NCBI GenBank assembly: GCA_964554385.1
Contig: CAZKOM010000060.1
Coordinates: forward strand, 1 to 13,420
DNA length: 13,420 nt
Direction: 5' to 3'
Origin: JAGKXC01 sp964554385
GTDB lineage: Bacteria > Bacteroidota > Bacteroidia > NS11-12g > UBA955
The notes under the pieces: model-generated
What the model saw: only the letters and a program-made list of their open reading frames with translations
Told to the model about the DNA's origin: nothing
Database searches by the model: none
Made by a program: the position numbers and the translations under genes
In this document: positions 1 through 6,071 of the stretch, one piece after another
How positions within the stretch are numbered: the stretch's first letter is position 1
Layout of the letters: each line of letters opens with the position of its first letter

Positions 1-6
1 CCCGTT

Positions 7-22
7 GATTGATTACTCAATC
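7..22. repeat. Short inverted repeat near window edge
   Basis: GATTGA and TCAATC form a perfect 6-bp inverted repeat around a TTAC loop, about 20 bases past the stop of the minus-strand lipoprotein gene. No T-tract follows on either strand, so it is at best a weak hairpin at the gene's 3' side. It may equally be chance. Confidence 0.25.
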
Positions 23-43
23 CCAAGCCAATACCGAAATTAA

Positions 44-670
44 TTATTTCAGTACATATGGCATTCGCTTGCTTGCGCGGCGCATCAACGAATTCACCAT
101 GCTGGAAGGCGTACTTCCAAACCCGCCTGTAAATCGGTGGTTGTAGTTCCAAATCAACTTGTTATTGGGACAATCGTGAATACTCATGGTTACATTCACC
201 TCATTGGTTGGTGCGTAAGTATTGGCCAATAAAATTAGCGCCACGGCTGCGCCATCCTACATCGGATGGGTTAAACTAAAGTTAGAACTATTAACACCAT
301 CCACTCCCAAAACTTGGCATAATTGATCTTTGGTTAGGGCTTTTTCCGGATAGCCAGCCTGCTGTAATTTCGCATTGGTGGTCTCAACGTCTTGAATTTC
401 TTGGGTCATTTCACCTTGCATAGTACGATTTAACAACCAAGAATAAATTTCCTTTTGAAAGTTTAAAGATTCCGTTTTTTGTTGCTCTTTCATCGCTTCA
501 GGATCCATTCCTTTTCTGCTAGCAATAGACACGGAAGGGGGCAAAACAGCAACGATTCGCTGTTTTTGTGCCATCTCTTTAGCATCCGGGCTGTAAAAAA
601 CCTTGGCACAGGATGCCAACGAAAGTGTCCCTGCTACTATCGTTACTAAGAGGAGATTTTTAATATTCAT
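44..670 (-). pseudogene. Putative lipoprotein gene interrupted by an in-frame amber stop
   Basis: One frame runs from the ATG at 670 to the TAA at 44-46 and is broken only by a TAG at 257-259. The first part has 137 residues. After the TAG the same frame stays open for 70 more codons (DGAAVALILL... to ...MPYVLK), giving about 208 codons. The N-terminus is a lipoprotein signal: a hydrophobic run, then LSLASC with the lipidated Cys at residue 21. The mature part has a VAVLPPSVSIA strand, a Gln/Glu-rich helical stretch and a C-terminal IHDCPNNKLIWNYNHRF segment. This order loosely resembles the periplasmic alpha/beta lipoproteins of the LpoB/CsgG-like group, which is inference only. The single substitution, with intact sequence on both sides, suggests a recent nonsense mutation or a base-call error. 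If it is real, the product is truncated by a third. The GTG at 242-244 could in theory restart translation but would lack a signal peptide. Confidence 0.75.
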
Positions 671-674
671 AAAT

Positions 675-706
675 CAAATGTAATTTTATGGAATTCAGTT
701 TCCAAA
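675..706 (-). promoter_or_regulatory. Bacteroidota sigma-70 type promoter for the 44-670 lipoprotein gene
   Basis: Read on the minus strand, TTTG (703-706) is followed after 20 bases by TACATTTG (675-682). This matches the Bacteroidota primary sigma pattern (-33 TTTG, about 19-20 bp spacer, -7 TAnnTTTG) in both elements. The start codon lies only 4 bases past the -7 box, so the transcript would be leaderless or nearly so, unless translation begins further in or another promoter is used. This is the best promoter match I found in the window. Confidence 0.55.
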
Positions 707-738
707 ATTCAATTATAAACTTGTTCTACTTTTCGATG

Positions 739-746
739 TAATTTTG
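739..746 (+). promoter_or_regulatory. -7 box (TAnnTTTG) upstream of the DinB-like gene
   Basis: TAATTTTG matches the Bacteroidota -7 consensus exactly and ends 15 bases before the ATG at 762, predicting a leader of about 10 nt. No good TTTG is found about 20 bases upstream; a TTG at 721-723 is too close. The call rests on one element. It also argues against the in-frame TTG at 744 as a start, since that codon lies inside the box. Confidence 0.35.
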
Positions 747-761
747 TTTTTAACCCTCCAC

Positions 762-1241
762 ATGAATTTGCCATTGTTACTTGCTGATCGAGTTAGAGAG
801 TTATTTATCTCTGGTATATGGATTGCTAATACCAATTACAAAAACGAACTTGAACACATTTCATGGGAAGCTGCCACCTATAAAATTGACACGTTAAATT
901 CCATTTTGGATCTTACCTACCATATCAATTATTATCTTAAAGGAATATTAACGGCTCATAAAACAGGAAACCTGGAAATTAGAGATTCATTTAGTTTTGA
1001 CTCCCACAACATTGTGAATCAAGATGATTGGAATAGTCTGGTTGAAGAATTACTCCAAAATGCGGAAAAATTAGCAGGTATAATTGAGTCGTTAGAAATT
1101 CAGCAATTAGCCCAGCCATTTTTTGATCCTAAATATGGAAATTACCTAAGAAACTTTGAAGGATTAATGGAACACAGTTATTACCACTTGGGCCAGCTTG
1201 TGTTAATTAAGAAGCTTGTATTGGGTCGTGTTGTTTTTTGA
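762..1241 (+). CDS. DinB-like family protein (putative metal-dependent enzyme)
   Basis: A protein of 159 residues from the ATG at 762; an earlier TTG at 744 is possible but lies in a promoter box. It has the four-helix pattern of the DinB/YfiT-like superfamily and the three usual metal-ligand histidines: His54 in LTYHINYYLKG, and His138 and His142 in EHSYYHLGQL. The segments ANTNYKNELEHISWEAATYK and GNYLRNFEGLMEH are typical of the Bacteroidota branch. Family members are often thiol-dependent transferases or hydrolases, or have no assigned reaction; none can be inferred here. The protein is cytoplasmic, with no signal peptide. The length is normal. The last 35 bases overlap the 3' end of the convergent lipoprotein gene. 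Family membership is fairly sure; substrate and physiological role are not. Confidence 0.85.
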   Translation: MNLPLLLADRVRELFISGIWIANTNYKNELEHISWEAATYKIDTLNSILDLTYHINYYLKGILTAHKTGNLEIRDSFSFDSHNIVNQDDWNSLVEELLQNAEKLAGIIESLEIQQLAQPFFDPKYGNYLRNFEGLMEHSYYHLGQLVLIKKLVLGRVVF

Positions 1242-1545
1242 GGCTGAAAATCGATCCAACCTCGAATCGTAATAATAAATTAACTCCAAGGGGAAATACA
1301 GTTACCCATTGGTATCGAAGAAAACCTCCATCGCCCATTACAGATAAACCTAGACTTTTTATTAATGCTTCCAAAAATTTCGACGAATCCAACTGGATAG
1401 AATCCGAACTTAGCCCTTCAATAACAAAGGTATTTAAAGGTAAATTCTCAGATGGGTTTATTTGAATTACTTCCGTGTTTTTTTGAGTGTGTTGACAACC
1501 CAATATAGCAATTATAGCGGAAATACAAAATACTCGAAACCCCAC
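1207..1545 (-). CDS. Small putative lipoprotein
   Basis: A 112-residue product starting at a GTG; the codon immediately upstream in frame is a TGA, so no earlier start exists. The first 17 residues form a hydrophobic leader ending in AIIAILGC, a plausible though not canonical lipobox with Cys17. The mature chain is short, with no domain I recognise (TFVIEGLSSDSIQLD, then FLEALIKSLGLSVMGDGG). It follows the 1557-2189 gene after 11 bases on the same strand, so the two are probably co-transcribed. Its C-terminal codons overlap the convergent DinB-like gene. The GTG start, short length and overlap lower confidence; the signal sequence and operon-like position support it. Confidence 0.6.
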   Translation of the reverse strand: MGFRVFCISAIIAILGCQHTQKNTEVIQINPSENLPLNTFVIEGLSSDSIQLDSSKFLEALIKSLGLSVMGDGGFLRYQWVTVFPLGVNLLLRFEVGSIFSLKKQHDPIQAS

Positions 1546-1556
1546 TCACGCAATTA

Positions 1557-2189
1557 TTACGGGGTAGTCACTACCATTCCATTTAAAAGATTTTCCATTT
1601 CCATTTGTTGCGATGAAAATAAATCTTTTACCGTCCAGGTGACAAGCTGAACTGACCCCTGACTAGTAGAAAAATAATACCCATAAAAATCAAACTTTAT
1701 TCCTTGTAAAGTCCCTTCCAATTGCATCATCAATACACGATTTCCATTTACAGTTCTATATTCCTCACGAACTAATTCCAGATCCGCCGAAGCATTTTGT
1801 GCGTTCGTTAGTGCTGCTTTCTTCAGTGTTTCCAAAGAAAATTCTACTTTCTCGGTAATCATCATTCCATAAACACTCTCCCCTTTCAAGGTGAACTTGT
1901 ACTCTTGAGGTTCATTACCTTTTGAAATGGTCCACTTATTGGGATTCAACCAGACTCCAACATTCACCACCTTACTTTTCAATAAAAAAGTAGATTTCGA
2001 ATCTTTTTTAAATGGGACACTATTCTCTGGAATTTCAGCGTTACCAAATAAATCAGAATGTTTCACTTGGGACTTCCATGTACCATTTTCGTACAACAAC
2101 ACCTCATCTCCGTTTTCTGTGATGGCTTTGATTTGTGCCGTTAACGTGATCGCAGTAAATGACAAGCCAATAAATAGTGATTTCAACAT
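1557..2189 (-). CDS. Secreted hypothetical protein with signal peptide
   Basis: A 210-residue protein. Residues 1-18 are a Sec signal peptide, with cleavage likely after LTA. The mature N-terminus, QIKAITENGDEVLLYENGTW, resembles a short beta-hairpin module at the start of many Bacteroidota exported proteins (A[IV]TENGxxVLLxxxGTWK). The rest alternates predicted strands and one helix (SLETLKKAALTNAQNASAD) and ends in a strand-rich part (GIKFDFYGYYFSTSQGSVQL). I recognise no catalytic motif. The likely location is periplasm or outer membrane. It is the first gene of a two-gene unit with the 1207-1545 lipoprotein, so they may act together, but nothing shows how. A TATTATTG at 2206-2213 on the minus strand is a one-mismatch -7 box. 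Confidence 0.75.
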   Translation of the reverse strand: MLKSLFIGLSFTAITLTAQIKAITENGDEVLLYENGTWKSQVKHSDLFGNAEIPENSVPFKKDSKSTFLLKSKVVNVGVWLNPNKWTISKGNEPQEYKFTLKGESVYGMMITEKVEFSLETLKKAALTNAQNASADLELVREEYRTVNGNRVLMMQLEGTLQGIKFDFYGYYFSTSQGSVQLVTWTVKDLFSSQQMEMENLLNGMVVTTP

Positions 2190-2408
2190 ATTCGTTTTTC
2201 GAAAACAATAATATTCATTATTTATTGATTATTAAATAATTTATTCGAGGGGAGGGTTTTATTTAACCTCTTCAACAAATTGTATTTCCGGTGTGGACGA
2301 AATGACATAAAAACATGAAACACGCGCTAGGTATGTGCAATTTCAATATCTAACAGCCTATTTTCTTAACTAAATCCCAGAATTTCGGTGTAATATTGGA
2401 TTCTCATC
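2190..2408. other. Divergent AT-rich intergenic region with a small hairpin
   Basis: This 219-base gene-free stretch separates the divergent genes at 2189 and 2409 and must hold both promoters. It contains an AT-only-like run at 2207-2245, a GGTT/AACC stem at 2255-2268 (loop TTATTT) that two more G-C/A-T pairs extend across a bulged G, and a near-palindrome GTTTTTCGAAAAC at 2194-2206. One-mismatch -7 boxes lie at 2206-2213 (minus) and 2391-2398 (TAATATTG, plus). No ORF of interest is seen. Confidence 0.4.
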
Positions 2409-3569
2409 ATGATTAAGAAAAGCGTAATTGCTTGTATCCTATATAGTTGGTCTATAAATCTTTTTGGTCAAGATATCGGAACATCCCTCGTTGAACCCAA
2501 ACCATCAAAATTGATATTACCTGAATGGGTAAATCACTTAATGAATGATACGGGAAGTTCGGCGAAACCTCGAATTCTATTTTACCCAACCATTGGATTT
2601 TCTCCGGAAACGCGCTGGGAATTTGGCGCTAGTGGTTTGGTTGTTTTTCATTACAACAACGACACTACCTTGCGATTAAGCGAAATCAGTGCATTTGGTT
2701 TTTACACCGAAATGAAACAGCTGGGATTGTGGATGGATCATGCGATTTACGGCAAAAACAATAATATTCTTGCTTTAGGAAAAATCCGACTTCAAAATTA
2801 CCCTTTGAAGTATTATGGTATCGGCAACAACAGTCATAAACAGCCCTTAGCCGTTGTACCTGCCCATTATTATTCTATTCGTGAACGGTTAGTATATCGT
2901 TTGGGTGGTAATTTATTTACGGGATTGGAATTGGATTATCAGCATTTAACCAACGCCCAATTTCTATGGGAGGAGTCGATTGCTGCGCAAAACCCTACGC
3001 TACCCGTTGGTGCTAATGGCAGCAGGAACTTGGGTGTGGGAATGGGATTGTTGTGGGATTCTCGGCATAACATTTTAAATGTACGGGAAGGATTTTTGGC
3101 TGAAGTAGCCTTCCTTCATTACGGTAATTACTTCAACGAATCTTTTCCGATGAATACGTTGTTTTTAGATGGTCGATATTTTCACGCCGTAAAGAAAAAT
3201 CAAGTATTAGCGCTTCAAGTATTGGGACAATTCTCATCAGGAGAAGTACCTTTTAATCAATTAAGTCTAATGGGTGGAGAGATGATGATGCGCGGCATGT
3301 ATTTAGGAAAATACAGAGACAAACAGTATTTAGCAGCTCAAGCGGAATATCGGTTTTTGCCATTTGGGTTTAGTAAACGATTGGGGGGCGCCGTTTTTGC
3401 CGGTGTGGGAAGTGTTTCTTCTACAGTGCCTACTGCAAACTATAAACTTACGGGTGGTGCTGGATTGCGATATTTATTATTCCCGAAAAAAGATATTTTT
3501 ACCCGATTAGACGTAGGTTTTGAAAAGCACGGCTATGGGATTTACTTCTATATCGGCGAAGCATTTTAA
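2409..3569 (+). CDS. Omp85/BamA-family outer-membrane beta-barrel protein, no POTRA domains
   Basis: A 386-residue protein. Residues 1-20 are a signal peptide (cleavage after INLFG), followed by a short linker and then alternating aromatic/polar beta-strands to the C-terminal Phe (GYGIYFYIGEAF), the usual end of an outer-membrane barrel. The segment MMMRGMYLGKYRDKQYLAAQAEYRF (about residues 294-318) matches the conserved RGxxxGxYRD loop-6 region of the bacterial surface antigen (D15/Omp85) fold. GLLWDSRHNILNVREGF (about 214-230) matches the DxRDN-NxxxPxxG strand. The protein is too short for periplasmic POTRA domains. It is therefore not BamA or TamA itself but one of the stand-alone Omp85-like barrels common in Bacteroidota, whose cargo or role is unknown. 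It is monocistronic and converges on the VanW-family gene after 14 bases. Confidence 0.85.
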   Translation: MIKKSVIACILYSWSINLFGQDIGTSLVEPKPSKLILPEWVNHLMNDTGSSAKPRILFYPTIGFSPETRWEFGASGLVVFHYNNDTTLRLSEISAFGFYTEMKQLGLWMDHAIYGKNNNILALGKIRLQNYPLKYYGIGNNSHKQPLAVVPAHYYSIRERLVYRLGGNLFTGLELDYQHLTNAQFLWEESIAAQNPTLPVGANGSRNLGVGMGLLWDSRHNILNVREGFLAEVAFLHYGNYFNESFPMNTLFLDGRYFHAVKKNQVLALQVLGQFSSGEVPFNQLSLMGGEMMMRGMYLGKYRDKQYLAAQAEYRFLPFGFSKRLGGAVFAGVGSVSSTVPTANYKLTGGAGLRYLLFPKKDIFTRLDVGFEKHGYGIYFYIGEAF

Positions 3570-3583
3570 TCTTGTTTTTCTCT

Positions 3584-4450
3584 CTAATTTTCTAGCAAGG
3601 GATTATACATCATTATCGCGTTATTTTCGGAAACGAGTTCTTCTTGAATTTCTCCGGTTTGTGTATGAATTATCCGTTTCCAGATTTTATTGTGTCGAGT
3701 ATAACCACCCCACCATTGTTGCTTAAAAAAATGATCCGTTTCAAAAACTTCGTATTTTACTTGTAAATCTCGATCGCAAACAATCTCACCGTGCAAATAT
3801 TCACCTGCTAACCAAACATTTAGTTGAAAGGTATCTGAAGTATTGTTAATCCATTGTAGGTCGATATAATTGTATGCCAATGTTGCTCCACAAGCAAACG
3901 GAATGGTTCTATTTACATCGGGAAACACATCGTATCCGTGTCGCCACCGTTCCGTAATGTGCATAGGCGTATGAAGTACCATCCAATAAAGTAAATTACC
4001 TAATTGACATAATCCACCCCCAATATCTGTGGCAATTTTTCCGTTGTGCAAAGCCAGTCCTTCTAAATATCCCTTAGCCTTAGAGGGTTTTCCAACCAAT
4101 TTCCATAAAGAAAACGTTTCACCGGGGTGAATTACGGTTCCATTAATTGCTTTGCATGCAATTTGAAGATTAATCACCTTGTTGTGCTGTAAATACATTT
4201 CTACATCTTTGAGTGGCCTCAATAGGACGGATTTGTGCTGAATTACAGAAACTGGGTTAATAATGTTATAAACATTTCTATGAGTTCTATTGCCATTCGA
4301 TTTTTGGAACGAACTCTCCGTTGGAACGGCATATCGCTCCTTCCCCAACCACCATGTAAATTTACGTTTCCAAATAAAGAAGTGTCTACCTAACTTTCTT
4401 CGAAAAGAACTGCGAACTTTTGGTTTTTCTATGGTATGCTCACCTATCAT
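3584..4450 (-). CDS. vanW-like: VanW family protein
   Basis: A 288-residue protein whose centre carries the diagnostic VanW blocks: HPGETFSLWKLVG (108-120), GYLEGLAL (127-134), DIGGGLCQLGNLLYWMVLH (142-160), ITERWRHGYDVFP (165-177) and ACGATLAYNYIDLQW (186-200). The N-terminus is basic with no clear signal peptide. An aromatic block, FIWKRKFTWWLGKERYA, is also seen in other VanW proteins. VanW was named from a VanB-type vancomycin resistance cluster, but its activity is not established and lone copies are widespread. No ligase, dehydrogenase or dipeptidase gene (VanA/H/X) is nearby, so this should not be read as a resistance gene. The gene follows the 4492-5364 gene after 41 bases on the same strand. 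Identification is secure; function is unknown. Confidence 0.92.
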   Translation of the reverse strand: MIGEHTIEKPKVRSSFRRKLGRHFFIWKRKFTWWLGKERYAVPTESSFQKSNGNRTHRNVYNIINPVSVIQHKSVLLRPLKDVEMYLQHNKVINLQIACKAINGTVIHPGETFSLWKLVGKPSKAKGYLEGLALHNGKIATDIGGGLCQLGNLLYWMVLHTPMHITERWRHGYDVFPDVNRTIPFACGATLAYNYIDLQWINNTSDTFQLNVWLAGEYLHGEIVCDRDLQVKYEVFETDHFFKQQWWGGYTRHNKIWKRIIHTQTGEIQEELVSENNAIMMYNPLLEN

Positions 4451-4491
4451 CGATTACATAGTTGACTAAAAAATGCAAATGCATCGGTTTA

Positions 4492-5364
4492 TTATTCCTC
4501 CGAAGAATCTTTAAAAGACGGTGTCAAATATCCATTTGACCACGTATAAACTCTTTCTTCCACTGATCTCCTCGTCCAATTGGTAGTTTCATCGAAAACC
4601 TCAAAGGTTTCGGCGCGAAAAATAATTTTACCTGGGGCTCCACCTACATCAGAGGGAAAATAAAATGCTTCGCCGTATTGAATTCCAATATCTGCAGAGG
4701 CAGCCAAATGACCCAACAATTTTAAGTCCTGCGGGTTCCATGTAAAATAGGTCATACCGGATTCATCTCCACAAGCTTCCGAATAATAATCGATTCGCAA
4801 TAAATGGGTTACACTATCAAGTCCGGCATTTCCGTTAACACTAATAGAAATTAGCGATCCAAAAATGCGCGTAAAAAATTCATTAACCATTTGATTATCT
4901 TTTACTTCAATAAACGTTAGACTATCATTTGTTGTACTTCCCATAAAATTGGATTTTACCAAAAAATAGGTTTGTGGCACTTGTGTTTGTAGCTTGGCAA
5001 TACCCAAAGCATGGGTTGGTACAAACCCGGTTTTTCCTTGGTGCGAAACGGGAAGAAAGGCAATTGGATTTTCGGTTTTATATCTATTTTCTGTGCTAGA
5101 ATTTTGGATTGATTCGCCATTCTTTCCATTTAATTTGGATTCCGATGTTTTTGACACGATGAGCATCTCCCCAATCTTTAAGGTTGATAGCGTTTTAGAA
5201 TTATCCGTTGGTTTGGATTTCAAAACGGTTGTTGAATTAGATACATAAAAAGTATCCCCAGGCTTAATATCACAGTAAGAACAGAACAGATACTTAACTG
5301 TCTGACCTTGTGTTGGAATCATTGAACATAGGCTGAGACTTAGGCAAATAAATAATCGAATCAT
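4492..5364 (-). CDS. Secreted protein with an SH3-like domain
   Basis: A 290-residue protein with a Sec signal peptide (residues 1-20, cleavage after PTQG). Residues about 38-122 look like a bacterial SH3-like domain split by an insert: TTVLKSKPTDNSKTLSTLKIGEMLIV carries the usual RT-loop pattern, and LPVSHQGKTGFVPTHALG its closing strands. A Ser/Asn/Glu-rich insert (about 73-98) lies between. The C-terminal part (about 130-290) is unassigned, with strand-rich segments (HLLRIDYYSEACGDESGMTYF, GKIIFRAETFEVFDE). Such domains often bind peptidoglycan or ligands in the periplasm. Cys28 and Cys31 form a CSYC pair just after the signal peptide. It is the upstream member of a likely two-gene unit with the VanW-family gene, suggesting a shared envelope role. 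Gene identity is solid; the SH3 call is moderate. Confidence 0.75.
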   Translation of the reverse strand: MIRLFICLSLSLCSMIPTQGQTVKYLFCSYCDIKPGDTFYVSNSTTVLKSKPTDNSKTLSTLKIGEMLIVSKTSESKLNGKNGESIQNSSTENRYKTENPIAFLPVSHQGKTGFVPTHALGIAKLQTQVPQTYFLVKSNFMGSTTNDSLTFIEVKDNQMVNEFFTRIFGSLISISVNGNAGLDSVTHLLRIDYYSEACGDESGMTYFTWNPQDLKLLGHLAASADIGIQYGEAFYFPSDVGGAPGKIIFRAETFEVFDETTNWTRRSVEERVYTWSNGYLTPSFKDSSEE

Positions 5365-5508
5365 GAGGTATTTTTAAGGAGGAAGATGATTTTAGGACGC
5401 GTTTGAAATCTATTTATTTTGGGATAATTGACACGAAAATCGTTGAATGGCTTCGGCTTATCAAATTAATTTTCAGTTGTTTTCAAATGGAATTACTTTA
5501 AACGTTTA
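5365..5508. other. Intergenic sequence beside the scaffold gap
   Basis: This gene-free sequence lies upstream of the minus-strand gene starting at 5364. It probably contains that gene's promoter; the closest -7 match is TAGATTTC (5405-5412, minus), which has one mismatch. The perfect 10-bp palindrome TAAACGTTTA lies at 5499-5508, directly at the gap edge. An apparent open frame running from here across the N run is an artefact of the unknown bases. Confidence 0.4.
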
Positions 5509-5608
5509 NNNNNNNNNNNNNNNNNNNNNNNNNNNNNNNNNNNNNNNNNNNNNNNNNNNNNNNNNNNNNNNNNNNNNNNNNNNNNNNNNNNNNNNNNNNN
5601 NNNNNNNN
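5509..5608. other. Assembly gap (100 N)
   Basis: Exactly 100 unknown bases, the conventional placeholder for a scaffold join of unestimated length. Real sequence may be missing here, including any gene between the DCC-family gene and the SH3-like gene. Linkage between the two halves of the window rests only on the scaffolding evidence. Confidence 0.98.
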
Positions 5609-5618
5609 ATTTCATCCA

Positions 5619-6038
5619 CTAACAGCTATTTTTTCTACCAAACCAGCGGTATCGATTTTTAGCCACCCAACGGTATAGAATATTTCTAATTCCTTTGGGA
5701 ATAGCATAACCAAGTAACAGGAATTTTACTGGTCCTGCTAATTGTCTGATTACTACTAGAACTGCATCCGATTCCATGAAAATTCTTTTGTCTTTTAATA
5801 CGATCACAGAATCCGGCAGTTTAGTAAATGAATGCTGTAAATAGTCGCTCAATTCTTTAAACTCGATATTTGAATTATTGGCACCTGACTTCATCCAAGA
5901 TTGCAATGATATACATCGAAACTTCGCCGAATGCTTATTTCTTTTTATCATCGATATCCAAAAGTTACATAATACACAATCACCGTCAAAAAGTACTATA
6001 GTTAAATGTCTGCTGTTGGATTCGGTGGAATTAGTCAT
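5619..6038 (-). CDS. DCC-family (DUF393) thiol-disulfide oxidoreductase-like protein
   Basis: A 139-residue protein with the family signature near the start: VLFDGDCVLCNFWISMIKR, giving the CxxC pair Cys21/Cys24 within the FDGDCxLC motif. Other family blocks are LPDSVIVLKDKRIFMESDAVL, where a residue is recorded and then read by a membrane partner in related proteins, and the C-terminal YRWVAKNRYRWFGRKNSC. DCC proteins are thioredoxin-like, and some are fused or adjacent to membrane proteins of the HTTM or DoxX type. Substrates are mostly unknown. The stop is a TAG at 5619-5621, ten bases from the gap; the last residue is Cys, and the length is normal. It lies 33 bases after the GT-C-like gene, as the last visible member of that unit. 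Family call strong; partner and substrate unknown. Confidence 0.9.
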   Translation of the reverse strand: MTNSTESNSRHLTIVLFDGDCVLCNFWISMIKRNKHSAKFRCISLQSWMKSGANNSNIEFKELSDYLQHSFTKLPDSVIVLKDKRIFMESDAVLVVIRQLAGPVKFLLLGYAIPKGIRNILYRWVAKNRYRWFGRKNSC

Positions 6039-6071
6039 TGCAACATTACTATCAATTACCTTTTGAATGAT

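Noticed and set aside
257..259. Amber codon recoding (pyrrolysine or alternative genetic code)
   Set aside because: TAG is used as a normal stop elsewhere in the window, and no pyl genes or suppressor tRNA are visible.
744..761. TTG at 744 as the start of the DinB-like gene
   Set aside because: The codon lies inside a consensus promoter element; the ATG at 762 fits the family's N-terminus.
3584..4450. Vancomycin-resistance locus
   Set aside because: Only a VanW-family gene is present. The ligase, dehydrogenase, dipeptidase and regulators are absent, and lone VanW proteins are common.
5447..5662. Plus-strand open frame across the N run
   Set aside because: It is open only because unknown bases cannot contain a stop, and it overlaps the end of the DCC gene.
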